A stretch of DNA of 64,000 bases from assembly GCA_023512835.1 (NCBI GenBank), contig CM042086.1, positions 1,529,799-1,593,798 of the forward strand, read 5' to 3'. Under the pieces are notes generated by a model that searched no databases, had not been told where the DNA came from, and was given only the letters and a program-made list of their open reading frames with translations. Both the position numbers and the translations under genes were made by a program. This document shows, piece by piece, positions 53,537 through 64,000 of this stretch (positions are counted from its first letter, which is position 1; the number at the start of each line of letters is the position of its first letter). This DNA is from Taxillus chinensis (lineage: Eukaryota; Streptophyta; Magnoliopsida; Santalales; Loranthaceae).

Positions 53537-53749
53537 ATCATAAAGATAAAGTCAATGTCGGAGACAGAAGGCAGCGCGAAAGAGGCAGGTAAGAACGCAC
53601 GTAACTTCTGTTTACCCATTATTTTAACCACGGTTGTGCACACCGTAGGACCATGTCACGTCACGCGCGCTTCCGACTCAGGTCACGTGCAAAACAAGCA
53701 AGCTTTATTTAAATCCATCCGAGGCTCCGCAAATTGACTGAGAAAATCA

Positions 53750-54910
53750 TCTGATTTGATCTTTCTACGTCAACGGTCGACGTTGAAATTTAGTAAGAGG
53801 TAGTAAGAAATTTACCAGAAATTTCCAGGTAATTAGCGTTGCGTAGGAGAACTACAAATACAATTTTATTTTAACAACTGTGTTCATTAATTTACATTAT
53901 GAAATGTTTACATTTCCACAAATTAAGGTGTAATTATTGATTAGTCCCACGTCAGCGAAAAAAGTGAAACCGGGGAAGAATATAACGTAAAATATAAAGT
54001 TTTAATACATTTTAAAGGCACTCTCATACAATTTTTTTAAAATGTAAATTAAAGAAGTTATTTTTCAAAGTGACTTTATCAAAAAGACCTAGGGGAGAAA
54101 CTTGAAGATTTAGGGGTATAAAATAGTGTGATTCACTACGAAACAACCCGCTTAGGCTCATGTTTTAAATGGGTCGGATAGAGCTCAACCTTGTCTGATC
54201 CACGTGCCCATGAATTTTTTATTTTTATTTTTTGTAAATTTAAAATCAACTAATACAAGTTTTAATTTTGTTTTACGATTGTTGACGTACGAATAGGTCA
54301 ATATTATTATATTTACTTATATAATATTAAATACATTTAATATATTATAAGTAATTAAATATATATCAGCAAGTCTCATCCTATATTTTTAAAAATTATA
54401 TTGTTTGCATAAAATAAAAAATATAATTACTCAATTAAAGTTTAATAGTATAATATATGCCTTAAAATTTTAAAGCATTTAGGATAAAAATAAGAAACTT
54501 GCATCTCAACCTGCATCTATATGGGGCAAGCCTAAACGCAAGCCCACGGGCCTGAGCTCGTTTCACGTATTGGAGATGACCAAAAGAGGCACCAACATGG
54601 TTACTAAAAGTGTTAGAGAAGCTGCTGAGATCCAAGCAGGGGTGGCCAATTGAGGGGTGGGGTGGCTCACAACAGTGGAGGTCAAGAGCAGAGAGAAGAG
54701 GAGATATCTTGGTTAAGAATATACCCGTGGAGTGAGATTTCATGCAAAATCAAATACTTTAATTAAATTATTTAATATGAATTAATTTTGTTTTTCAATA
54801 ATCTATGGTGATTTTAGGTTTTTGATCTTATATGAACACGAATTAACTTTTATGAGTCAAGGCCACGTGTCTATTTGATCAGAAGTTAAAAATAAAGAAG
54901 AAGATAATAA
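53750..54910. other. Intergenic with a hAT-family relic at about 54112-54575
   Basis: The relic begins TAGGGGTATAAAATAGTG and contains AACCCGCTTAGGCTCATG. It has an AT-rich middle like the other hAT copies and AGCCTAAACGCAAGCCCACGGG at its right. Its right end and duplication are not clean. No genes seen. Confidence 0.4.
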
Positions 54911-55623
54911 GGGTATGTTTAGTTCCTGCATCTGTTTCCTGTTTTTTGCACTTAAATGCAAAAAATACTTCCTTTTACTTGTTTGGTTCCTGTTTTTTTC
55001 CTTGGATTTTGAAAACAATTTGTTCTCAAATGCCAAAAAACGAAAACATCTAAAAGATGTTTTCTATTTGTTGTTTTTCAGTTTCCAGGTGTTCTCCGAT
55101 GAGTCCGCCAACGTTTGCTGCCGTCGCCTGCCGCACAACGCCGCCCACTGACGCGCCCACCCATCCCCCTGCGCGCAACCTCACCCAGGCCCGGCACGAT
55201 GGCCACCCCACGCGCAATGTCGCGCGACTTCCCACCCCCCTGCACGCAACCTCACCCCCTGCGCGCGACTTCCTCCCGCTGCTCGATCTGCCGCCCCCCG
55301 CCCTCCCTGCTCGCTGCGACTTCCCCACGTTGCCCGATCTGCCGCCCCCGCCTCCCCTTGCCCGCTGCGACTTCCTCCCGTCACCTGATCCGCCGCCTCC
55401 AGCCTCCCCTGGCCGCTGCAACGATGCCTCCCAACCCCCCGCCGCCCGATCTGCTGCTCGGACACATGCTGCGCGACTTTCAGATGACGTCCAGAAATAA
55501 AATATAGTTTTAGGAGAAAACACCCCCCCAAACAAAAATTGTGTATCCAATTACTGTTTAAAAAAACAACTTTTACAAATAATTTCTAAAAACATAAAAC
55601 GAGAAGAGGTACCAAACAGGCTC
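54911..55623. mobile_element. PIF/Harbinger-type element carrying a GC-rich minisatellite
   Basis: Ends GGGTATGTTTAGTTCC and, reversed, GAGCCTGTTTGGTACC, a typical Tourist-like pair. TAA flanks at 54908-54910 and 55624-55626. The outer 150-200 bp are AT-rich and the middle (about 55100-55480) is over two-thirds G+C. No transposase. The abrupt composition change suggests acquired cargo. Confidence 0.7.
55259..55430. repeat. GC-rich minisatellite, 51-54-bp units
   Basis: Three units run from CTGCGNGCGACTTCC or CTGCGACTTCC through GATCTGCCGCC to CTCCCCTNGCCCG. Lengths are about 54, 51 and 51 bp, multiples of three. That keeps several frames open on both strands (about 147-166 codons), but no known domain appears. 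Confidence 0.7.
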
Positions 55624-55626
55624 TAA

Positions 55627-56933
55627 ATCTCCAACTCCTAGTGTGCCATAAGGGAAAAAAAGCAAGAAGCCGTGATCCAGTGTACATAATGCGGATTAAA
55701 TCATTAGTGATCTATCAACAAAAGTAACAATTAGAAGAAAGTTTGTAAGAACTATTTACAAGTAACAGCTTATAAATAATAATTTTTACAAATCACAAAA
55801 CAATAATAATAATTTTATTACGACCATGACTCAATCTATGTACATGATTTTTAAAATCTCAGGAAACTGTTGTAATATTCTCTCATTATTATTATTATTA
55901 AATGTTTGATTTTACTTTTTTGCCCATTGGCATTAAAATTATTGCACAATTTCATCTTTTAGGGAACTCAATCTTTAAATTTTAAGAATCTTTAGCAGCA
56001 CTCCTAATAGCTAAACGCTGGTACTATTATTATTATTATTATTGAAATGGAAATGTGCAATTATTAATAATTAACTAGTTGTAATTAATCAAATTTCATT
56101 GATTAATTGGGAGTTAATTTTTGGAAGGAAATATGTTAATCTAAGCCTTGCTTGAGATTCACAAGTTTGAATAAAATGAATTAAAGGTTTATACTAATAG
56201 CAACTCTTCATAGGTAAAAATTACAAATAAATAATTATTGTTTATTTTTCAAATAATTAATATCTGGTTCATGGATCAAAGAATACTAATCCCTGGGCCA
56301 TGTAGTTATTTTAGTTAAAATAAAATCAATTCAATATTAAAAAATAATATTTTAATAAAAAATAAAGTAAATTGAAGAGTGATAGAGTTGTATGTGTAAA
56401 ATAAAAAAATTCTTCACATATAAAAAAAAAGATAAAGAAGTATTGGAGATGTTATATTTACTGGATGCAAAAACTTATCAAATAGCTAAATTAGAAAAAC
56501 TGAAAAATAATATACAAATAACTTTAATTTCCTAAGAAAAAGGTTCAAACATTCTGTTTATGTACTTGAATTATAATTTCAATTGTATATGTTTATTCTC
56601 ATGCAGCATCAATCACAAGCGAGTGATAGATGCAGCACACATAATCTGAGACTTCAAAATTCTTACTTTTACCTAATAAAACAATACCTACGGACTTCAG
56701 TCTCCAGTCGCTCACAGCTGCAGGCATAACCAGTAACCCCTTTTTTCCCGTCATTCAAATGAGATGTAGACATGGAAGACCAAAGCAATGGATGGTATGG
56801 AGAAAAGCAGGACTAGTCCTATTCTTTCTCATCTGGTTTATACTGACATCACTTGTTTTGCCAAAGCTTAAAAATAATCAGAAACTCGTCTCCAGAATCA
56901 AGGCCTTGAGCATATTACCAACCACCTGTATCA
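55627..56933. other. Intergenic; 3' flank of the MYB3R gene
   Basis: AT-rich; ATT triplet runs at 55884-55900 and 56024-56043. No gene seen. The last few hundred bases are probably the MYB3R 3' UTR. Confidence 0.5.
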
Positions 56934-59900
56934 CTAATTTCCATCCTGAGAACCACCTATACCACCATGTGTGGAACAACTAGAATCGCGGGTAACCGAG
57001 GTGCTCAAATCCCACTCGGCATCAAACTCATATACCAAACTTTTTCCTATAGAATTCTCAAGTTTTCGAGACTTCAATGGTCGAACGAAAGGCTCAGTGG
57101 ATTTTGGAAGAACAAGAACTTCACTACTGAGATCATCTGTACCCTGCAAATAAGAAAGTTGTACAGATCTTGTGCTACTGTCGGACTCATCAGTCTTGTC
57201 ACTGTGACTCTCACTCACAGAATGTCTAAAATCCCAAAGGCCTCGCTTCCTTATAATTGATGGAGGGTTCCTAAAACACTTGGCTGCGCTCCTCAATATG
57301 GACTCTGGACTGCTTAAAGTCCCAAGCACCTCTTCACCATTGCTAGTGAAAATGTGGTCATACCCTTTGCGTGGTGGCTTGCTAGTGGAACTCTTCCTAG
57401 CTGCAAATCTATCAGATCCATCATCGAAACTATGGGAAGGCCGATGTCTGAACTCCCCATTCTTGACACCCGAATCCAAGGAAGAATTCAAGCTTGGCTG
57501 AATATGCCGTGACTGAGGTCTAGGAGTAGTGAAAAGTGAGGCAGGTTCATCAGGACATCTAAGTGAGAGTGAGATATCGAGAATTTCATCAGGCAAAGTG
57601 TGGACTATAGTTCCTTGTGGCGGTTTCACAGCAATGTGTGGCTTTTCTTTTGGAGAACAGCAATTTCCAAGAAGCAAATCTAGACAGCAAGTGTCGTCAA
57701 TGTTCATGAAGTCCCTTTCCTTTTGAGAAGAAATTGTGTCTGGCGTTTCCACTGCTACTTTGGTGTTTCCACTTTCTCGTGGTGTTTCATAACTGCACAA
57801 ACTCTGAGCTGAATACACATCCAGTCTCTTCTTTACTGAGCAGTTCCAGTGGTTTTTTATTGAGTTCTCAGACCTGTCAATTTTAAAACAAAAACCCCAA
57901 AAAAAAAATTGTCACACAAATGCGATCATAATTTGTAGAAAACAAAAGAATTTCATTTCCTAATTAGCATTGGACATATTTGAACTCACACGGATCATTC
58001 CGTGACCGATAATATAGTACTTTTATGCAAATGATATATGCATTCAATAAAAGCAGCTTTTGAGCGATACCTTCCATGCAAGAGCTTTGCTATTTCGGCC
58101 CACTTGTTTCCATATATACCATGAGCCCTAATCAGAACCAATTCCTCCTCCTCGGTCCATGGCATTCGGTTTATTTCTGGATTTAAATGGTTGTGCCATC
58201 TGCAATGATAATAATAGAAAAGAATCAGGAAACATCAACTTCAAAATTATACTAGTATGGTATCCTAATGTCACGCTCCGAATAGTGTAGTGATAACGGG
58301 CGTCTCATAAGTGACAAAACTGCGTGCTGCTTGAAGAGGAGTAAGGCGAAAAGCATAGATAGTATAGACGGGAAAGGCTCTACGGCAGTTCGTGTGGGAG
58401 ATCGATGGAGCTCTTTTGGAGTTCAGACGAGCCGACCCGATTAAATACAGGGAGTATGCCGCTAGTTTAGAACTTAACGAATAAGAGGAGATTTGGCCAT
58501 CCCTATACAAACTGATTGAGAACTGGAGCTATTCTCCTGATGAACCCACGATAGAGAAACTAGAGGGAGCAATCACACCGTTGTCGATGTCGAATCTAGA
58601 GGGAGTAAGAGAGAGTGAGAGAGGGAGAGAGTGAGAGAGGGTGAGACAACTATGCTTACCTATCGATGGTAGTGGATAACAAACACGATAGATGACGAAT
58701 TGATGATGAATGGAGCATTGGAACGAATTGAGAGAGAAAGAGAGAGAAAATGATTGATGATGATATGGAGACACGGTTGCAATTAGGTTCGGGAGAGAAG
58801 ATAGTAAAGTACTTTTTGACTTTAATATTTAATCGATCAGTGATATATTAATTATAGAGGGTAAGAGGTCATTTGTATAGGCGTTCGTGGAAAATGCCGG
58901 TACAAAACGAATTAGGCTGGCATTTTTTAATAGGCCAATACACTTATCATATGTAGTAGCATTTTTGTTACAAAATGCCACAACAGTATTTCTATAGTGT
59001 CATTTTAAGAAGACACCAATATAGTATATTTAAAGCGGCATTTTATAAATTAGGAAAATAAAATTTTTATAGTGCTTGAACGTCCACCAAGATGATTCAA
59101 AGTGCTGTACGGGTTAAAACCCTGACCACTAACAATAAGCTATAAAACCCTGACCATTAACACTAAGCTATGATTGTAGTACAAATTAGTAAAATCATTA
59201 CCTTTCCCGGCATTGCTTTCCAATGCGGCCAGGTAGATGTTTTGCGATTTCGGACCACTTCTTATTGCCCTGCTTCTCAACCAGTTTTAGTATAAGATTG
59301 TCTTCCTGTTATAATATACACGAATCAACAGATCACTTATGGGAAAACAAAATTGGTATAGCTCATCGATTAGTAGTAAAGCAAACTGCAAAAACAACCG
59401 AAGTCCCTTAACAAGGTCCAAACAAGGCCACCGCCTTTTTAGTGTCGCACCTGTTTTGTCCAAGGTCCCTTAACAAGGTCTGGATTAAGAACCTTCTGCC
59501 AGCGGTGCAGGCACTGCACATCTGTTCTATGAGGAATGTGCTCAGCTACAAAGCATCATAAAGCTCAATGCGTGAGAACTAGTATAAAAGTAGCTGTTTT
59601 GGGTCCTCTAAACAGGTCAAATCGGCATTGAAATGAGAACCAAAACGTATTGCTCACCAATCTTCTTCCAGTTCTTGCCATTGAACTTTGCAACCGCGAA
59701 TTGTAAAAGCTTATCCTGCAATGTGAGGGAGCGAACGTGAGGTAACATATTATGCTTGAATGCCTCAGGAAGTAGTATAGTGCACGGTGTTGTTACTTTC
59801 ACTTACCACCAAGCACGATAATCAATGACTGCATACATATATATATAGAGAGCTATAATTTACAGAGACAAGAAGAAGAAGAAGAATGCAAATACCAACC

Positions 59901-60261
59901 TCTTGCTCGGTCCAGCCGCCCTTGGCGGAGCGTCTGGTTGGACCGGTGACCCTCCTAGAACAGAAGAACACGACCCAAATTAACAAAATTTCAAATAATG
60001 ATTCACGAGTGAAGTAGGGATGCATATATAGAAAATGAAATACTGGACCGGTAAAAATTAAACACTATAATCTCAGGATTAAACAAGGAAATCTCATATT
60101 TAAGTTATCACAAACGACGCATTTAAAATCTTCCTCGTACATTAAAAATGCTATATATACAACAACATATACACAAAGGAGGAGACAAAAACAAACCTTT
60201 GAACAGAGAGCTTGGAAACAACGGCATTTTCATTCTTTTCTAGTTTCAAATCACCGTCCAT
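56934..60261 (-). CDS. R1R2R3-MYB (MYB3R) transcription factor, short MYB3R3/5-like form
   Basis: Nuclear regulator that binds MSA elements of G2/M genes. Seven exons on the minus strand: 60261-60197, 59954-59900, 59715-59658, 59545-59451, 59305-59202, 58199-58071 and 57873-56934. Phases agree, giving 481 residues. R1 is at about 33-83 (KGGWTEQEDKLL..HRWQKVLNP), R2 at 85-135 (KGPWTKQEDNLI..CRERWHNHLNP), and R3 at 137-184 (MPWTEEEELVL..SIKNHWNCSVKKR). The helix tryptophans are all present. The C-terminal region has the conserved LPDEILDISLSL and SPESILRSAAKCF..PSIIRKRGLWDF blocks. Length is close to Arabidopsis MYB3R3/MYB3R5 rather than the long activators. TAG follows GGSQDGN. Two MSA-core motifs lie upstream. 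Repressor versus activator role is inferred from length only. Confidence 0.95.
58269..58560 (+). mobile_element. LTR fragment inside MYB3R intron 5
   Basis: Starts TGTCACGCTCCGAATAG and matches, in opposite orientation, about 290 bp of the solo LTR at 47893-48278. Shared words include GGGCGTCTC, GATCGATGGAGCTC, GTTCAGACG and GGCCATCCCTA. Similarity stops near CTCCTGATGA-CCCA. It lies wholly within the intron (58200-59201). Confidence 0.65.
58880..59074 (-). mobile_element. CACTA-type terminus with subterminal repeats in MYB3R intron 5
   Basis: On the minus strand the sequence begins CACTATAAAAATTTTA and continues with repeated AAATGCC(G/A) words in both orientations (AAAATGCCGC, TGGCATTTTG, AAATGCCAGCC, CCGGCATTTT). 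No second end was identified. Confidence 0.5.
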
Positions 60262-60575
60262 AACTTCTTCCACAATGAAATCTTAAGAACTATAAACGTA
60301 TATAACTCGACCCCTCCCCCTCTTCCACCCACCACCCAAAAAAAACCAGGAATTTTCAAGATGGAGAAAGGGAAACCCGCATGAGAAAATATTATTTTCT
60401 CGATCTTCAATCTTGAGCTACCGTGAACGAGTTCATAACACAACCAAAAAAAGAAAAAAGAAAAAGAAAAAGAAAACCCTAATAAGTTAGCAGAGAGCTA
60501 TATCGCCGTACGTAGCAACCCGAAACCCATAAAGACAAAATTTTCAAATACAAAACATAAAAAGCTTTAAAGGTG

Positions 60576-60583
60576 AACGGTTA
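60576..60583 (+). promoter_or_regulatory. MSA-core motif AACGGTTA
   Basis: Matches the AACGGYYA core bound by MYB3R proteins; 315 bp upstream of the MYB3R start codon. Confidence 0.45.
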
Positions 60584-60721
60584 AACAGAGAGGGCGCAAT
60601 CAATGCAGGCCCAGATCACTGCAGAAACAAAGGAAACGTAGAGGCACACGACAAGGTACGAGGAAGCAACAAGGGTTTTTGGTTTTGTGGGAGGTATGGG
60701 ATTTGGATTTTTGGAAAGTGT

Positions 60722-60729
60722 AACGGCTA
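60722..60729 (+). promoter_or_regulatory. MSA-core motif AACGGCTA
   Basis: Second AACGGYYA core, in the same orientation as the first and about 146 bp further upstream. Confidence 0.45.
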
Positions 60730-60918
60730 AAAGTTAAAAATAAAATAAAGATAGAGAGAAGATAAATATAGAAACCCAAATAAAAGATGAAGATTTTTTA
60801 AAATAAAGATATCAAATCGAGGTTTGAACTTATTCGTTAAATAGAAAATTAAATAGCTGTATCTCAGTATCTGATAGCTGGGGGTTTCGTTTATCAGCAT
60901 CCACGACCATGAGCCGAC

Positions 60919-60984
<66 letters not shown>

Positions 60985-61060
60985 GTTTGGCTGTTAAGGG
61001 AGAGAGAATGCCCGCGGGAAGAGGGAAGAGAGTGAAGGAGGAGTGAGAAAGTTTAAACCG

Positions 61061-61795
61061 AAAAATAATATTCTGTAGGGTTTTAGAGCCTACGTTAGCA
61101 AATTTAAAAAGCTGTGGCAAAAAAGATAAATAATTAATATAAAGTAAAATGGCATTACCTATTAATTGAAAGGTGATGACGTGTTCATCATAAGTACGTG
61201 ACGCCGTATTGGTTCTTATATTCGCGAGGTCCTAAAAGTTTCTTTCTTTATGAGAGGTAAATAAATATTTAATTCGAAAGAGTTTCTTTTTTGAAAAAAG
61301 AAAAAAGAAAAAAGAAAAAAAAGGGTGAAGCAAGTGCGAGATATTAAACTCGATGGATACCTATAGAAAACACTTTATCTGAATTCCATATATTATATTG
61401 AAAGCATGATACTATGCAATCTCAATCTTGATGTAAGTCTTAATTTCAAAAGCATTATGGAATTGGAACGAGGAATTTTAGATGCATGGAAGAGAGAACG
61501 ATGTCTTTAATATTTTAGATAAATGGATTTTAAATAAAAAATAGAAAAAAAGCACGTGCTATGCAGGAGTGCAAATGTGCAATTATAAAAAAAATACAAT
61601 GAGCAACTTCAACATACAAAAAAAAATGTTATTATTTTATATTTTATTTTTACATATAAAAAAAATTAAGAATTAGTTTTATAATTTAACTCTAACATAC
61701 TTTTTTATTTGATATGTATTTATATTAAAATAATATTTTTTTCACTCAACCTTCTCTCTCGATCCTCTGTTGTTGCCATCTATTGCGGTCCCTCC
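61061..61795. other. Intergenic spacer
   Basis: AT-rich with AAAAAAG runs; no gene or element boundary apart from CCTCC before the LTR at 61796. Confidence 0.5.
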
Positions 61796-62178
61796 TATCA
61801 CGGACCGAGGCTTATCCTAGCATACTTAGGCCATTTTGGGATATTTTCCCTTTGTAAAGTGTTGTACTTAGCTTATAGAGTAAGTTGTAGAGATTTTAGA
61901 TTTCGATCATATATGATGTCTCCTGGCGACATAGCCAGAAAAGTGTTAACATCTATATGTAGGGGAGTGATGTTGTAAAGCTTTCAAGCAATCAATACAA
62001 TCGTTTGTTGCCTTCGTTTAAATCGATCTTCGTAAGCGCTTCCCTACACAATTGCTTTACAACGGATCGATGGGTTCCGATCCAAATGCGACGAGTTAGG
62101 CTGACCTAGCGTTCCTTCATACGGGTGGGAACTAGGTGCCGCACGGGTTAAGCTGCTATAAAGGCTGATCCCGTGACA
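61796..62178 (+). repeat. 5' LTR of a Ty3/gypsy chromovirus-like element
   Basis: 383 bp from TATCACGGACCG to CGGGTTAA..GATCCCGTGACA, ending two bases before a primer-binding site. The first bases are the mirror of the last (TATCACGG versus CCGTGACA). The other LTR lies beyond the window. Confidence 0.7.
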
Positions 62179-62180
62179 AG

Positions 62181-62192
62181 TGGTATCAGAGC
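62181..62192 (+). other. Primer-binding site (initiator tRNA-Met type)
   Basis: TGGTATCAGAGC two bases after the LTR end. Confidence 0.9.
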
Positions 62193-62245
62193 ACGGTTGG
62201 TGCTAAGTTTGGTGGAATAATCAAAAACTTCGAGACGGTGTAAAA

Positions 62246-64000
62246 ATGACAAACGGAGGATCTGTTGTCATTAGTGGTGGCGACCACGAAGGCCGCGACA
62301 AGGAGCACCACGCTAAGGAACGGAGGAGAGATAAGTTCGTTTCGAGGGAAACATGTCCGCTGGAGAGTCGGCTAGCCAAATTGGAGTTGGCGTTAGCCGA
62401 ACAGATGGAGGTGGTCGAGGAGCACACTGAAAGCATCGAAAAGCTGGACTCAGAGGGTGAGGAAAGCTTTGGGAGGATGCAATGGCTTTTCAACTCCATC
62501 ATGGATGACATGAACTCTCGGTTCGACGGCCTGAAGGACACTCTCACGTCCCAAATCCTGGCGATGCAGAAGGAAATCAAAGAGATCAAGGCGGATTGGT
62601 CTCTCTGCAAGATGGCGGTCACCCAAGGTGGCGTTGGCGGCCATTCCATCTCCAAAATCGACGTGCCAAAACCTAAGACCTATGCTGGGTCAAGGAATGC
62701 GAGGGAGTTAGACAACTTCCTCTGGACCATGGAGCAGTACTTCGATGCCTTGAACATTGTCAACGAGGCAAAGAAGGTGAAGACCGCTTCACTATACTTA
62801 ATCAATTTGGCTATGGTGTGGTGGAGGCAACGATATGGCGACAAGGAGTGCGGCTTATGCATCATCAGCAATTGGGCGGATTTCAAGCGGGAGATCAAGG
62901 CCCAATTCTATCCCCAGAACACGGAGGACGAGTACTGGGCGAAACTTCGGCGCCTTACCCACAAAGGCACGGTGCGGGAGTACGTCCGTGAATTTTCCGA
63001 GCTGATATTGGAGATGCCGGATATGTCCGCGAAGGATTCACTATTTTCCTTCATGGACGGATTGCAACAATGGGTGAAATTGGAGCTGCAGCGGAGAAAT
63101 GTGCAGGACCTGGCGTCGGCCATGGCGGTGGCCGAATCACTCATCGAATACAAGAAGCTGGAGAAAACCACCAGTTCTTCATCGACTTCCAAGGCGAATA
63201 GGTTCCATAAGAAGAAACGTGGGGGAGACAACCGGAGTGAAGGAAAAGGGAGACCCTTTCAACCGTCTAAGGACTTTCGCCCAAAACATTTCGCGAATGG
63301 TTCCAAAGACGGGGAGAAGCCAAGGATCTCCTGTTTCCTTTGTGAATGCCCTCACAAGGCGTTCGAGTGCCCGAAGCGCTCCAAGCTCTCTGCGATGATC
63401 AACGAAGATGAAGAGAGAAATGCGAGGGATCCACGACTTGGTTCCTTGCAACTCCTCAATGCAATCAAGGCGAAGGTGGAGGTGCCACCATCCGAACGAC
63501 AGAAGGGGTGCATGTACGTGCTCGCTAAGGCCAACAACCTTGAAACTAAGGCCTTGGTGGACACCGGTGCGACCAACAACTTCATCAAGGTCGAAGAAGC
63601 TCGTAGACTGGGGATAGTCTACAAGGAAGAGAAGGGCTGGCTGAAAGCAGTGAACTCCAGTGCTAGTCCAATCCATGGCGTGGCTCGAGGTGTCGAGCTA
63701 AGTATTGGCGAGTGGAGAGGCAAGGTGAATCTCTCCGTGGTGTCGATGGACGACAATCCCATGGTGCTGGGGATGGAGTTCGTTGACCAAGTGCGGGCAA
63801 TTCCAATTCCTAGCACCAACACAATGTGCATCATGGACGAGGGGAAAATGTGCATGGTGAAGGTAATGCGAGAGGAAGAGCTCAAGGCGAAGTCTCTTTC
63901 GGCGCTCCAACTGTCCAAAGGAGTTAGGCGACAGGAGCCAACCTTCATTGCCATGGTGAAGGAAGAATGCCCAAGTGTTGGGGAGGAGCCCCCAACTGAA
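62246..64000 (+). CDS. Ty3/gypsy gag-protease start of a polyprotein, open to window end
   Basis: 585 uninterrupted codons from the first ATG after the primer site (53 bp later), running off the right edge. Residues about 45-110 form a charged, coiled-coil-like segment. The retrotransposon gag domain spans about 140-300, with VWWRQRYGD, FKREIKAQFYP and LRRLTHKGTVREYV. A CX2CX3HX4C knuckle starts near residue 363 (CFLCECPHKAFEC), the shape seen in Galadriel/Del-type chromoviruses. The aspartic protease has VDTGATNNF at about 438. MDDNPMVLGMEF follows, the typical segment before reverse transcriptase. No frameshift or stop, unlike the Copia element, and GC-richer than its surroundings. It may be a recently active copy. 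Confidence 0.88.
   Translation, partial: MTNGGSVVISGGDHEGRDKEHHAKERRRDKFVSRETCPLESRLAKLELALAEQMEVVEEHTESIEKLDSEGEESFGRMQWLFNSIMDDMNSRFDGLKDTLTSQILAMQKEIKEIKADWSLCKMAVTQGGVGGHSISKIDVPKPKTYAGSRNARELDNFLWTMEQYFDALNIVNEAKKVKTASLYLINLAMVWWRQRYGDKECGLCIISNWADFKREIKAQFYPQNTEDEYWAKLRRLTHKGTVREYVREFSELILEMPDMSAKDSLFSFMDGLQQWVKLELQRRNVQDLASAMAVAESLIEYKKLEKTTSSSSTSKANRFHKKKRGGDNRSEGKGRPFQPSKDFRPKHFANGSKDGEKPRISCFLCECPHKAFECPKRSKLSAMINEDEERNARDPRLGSLQLLNAIKAKVEVPPSERQKGCMYVLAKANNLETKALVDTGATNNFIKVEEARRLGIVYKEEKGWLKAVNSSASPIHGVARGVELSIGEWRGKVNLSVVSMDDNPMVLGMEFVDQVRAIPIPSTNTMCIMDEGKMCMVKVMREEELKAKSLSALQLSKGVRRQEPTFIAMVKEECPSVGEEPPTE

Larger units (their letters stand above)
60262..61060 (-). promoter_or_regulatory. 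Leader/promoter region of MYB3R with CT tract
   Basis: A plus-strand AT run then GA run at about 60920-60981 gives a long CT tract on the gene's sense strand, about 0.7 kb before the start codon. Two MSA-core motifs lie between it and the ATG. Confidence 0.45.

Noticed and set aside
55050..55550. Proline/alanine- and glycine/arginine-rich frames on both strands
   Set aside because: Open because of GC-rich repeats with multiple-of-three units; they sit inside a transposon and show no domain.
63179..63954. Minus-strand frames across the gypsy gag-protease region
   Set aside because: Antisense shadows of the continuous plus-strand polyprotein.

Overview
This is nuclear DNA from a flowering plant. 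The evidence is the spliced exons with GT..AG introns, plant-only gene families (HD-ZIP IV, R1R2R3-MYB, plant B3), AT-rich introns and intergenic DNA, and abundant plant transposons. The GC-rich first exons would suit a monocot or an early-diverging lineage, but the species cannot be fixed from this window.

Layout. 1-3823 (-): a HD-ZIP class IV homeobox/START gene, with its 3' end beyond the window. 4.6-20.6 kb: a transposon graveyard. It holds a TIR element with a 40-bp minisatellite, a broken villin/gelsolin fragment beside CACTA-like sequence, two long solo-LTR-like segments of one lineage, a 2.5-kb inverted-repeat (foldback) element, a ~260-320-bp tandem array, and a hAT element in that array that itself carries a truncated LTR element. 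20.86-26.15 kb (+): an intact 13-exon GSK3/Shaggy-like kinase. 32.10-36.66 kb (+): a membrane RING-H2 E3 ligase gene. 37.06 kb: a 5' half of tRNA-Gly. 38.83-43.56 kb (+): a young Copia retrotransposon with both LTRs and a frameshifted gag-pol. 45.10-45.79 kb (-): a single-exon B3 transcription factor. 47.9-55.6 kb: a solo LTR, hAT and Harbinger-like elements, and a BAP1/2-like C2-domain gene at 52.86-53.43 kb (-). 56.93-60.26 kb (-): a MYB3R gene with transposon pieces in intron 5. 61.80-64.00 kb (+): the 5' LTR, primer site and intact gag-protease start of a Ty3/gypsy chromovirus leaving the window.

The six host genes are unrelated single-copy loci: epidermal transcription control, kinase signalling, ubiquitin ligation, B3 regulation, stress/cell-death control and cell-cycle transcription. 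I see no operon-like or pathway cluster. I found no previously undescribed multi-gene system. The most interesting material is the nested transposon structure with readable target-site duplications, the captured villin fragment, the tRNA-Gly half, and the indel-only decay of the Copia element. Exon coordinates were read by hand from splice sites, frame continuity and family conservation, and no alignment could be run.
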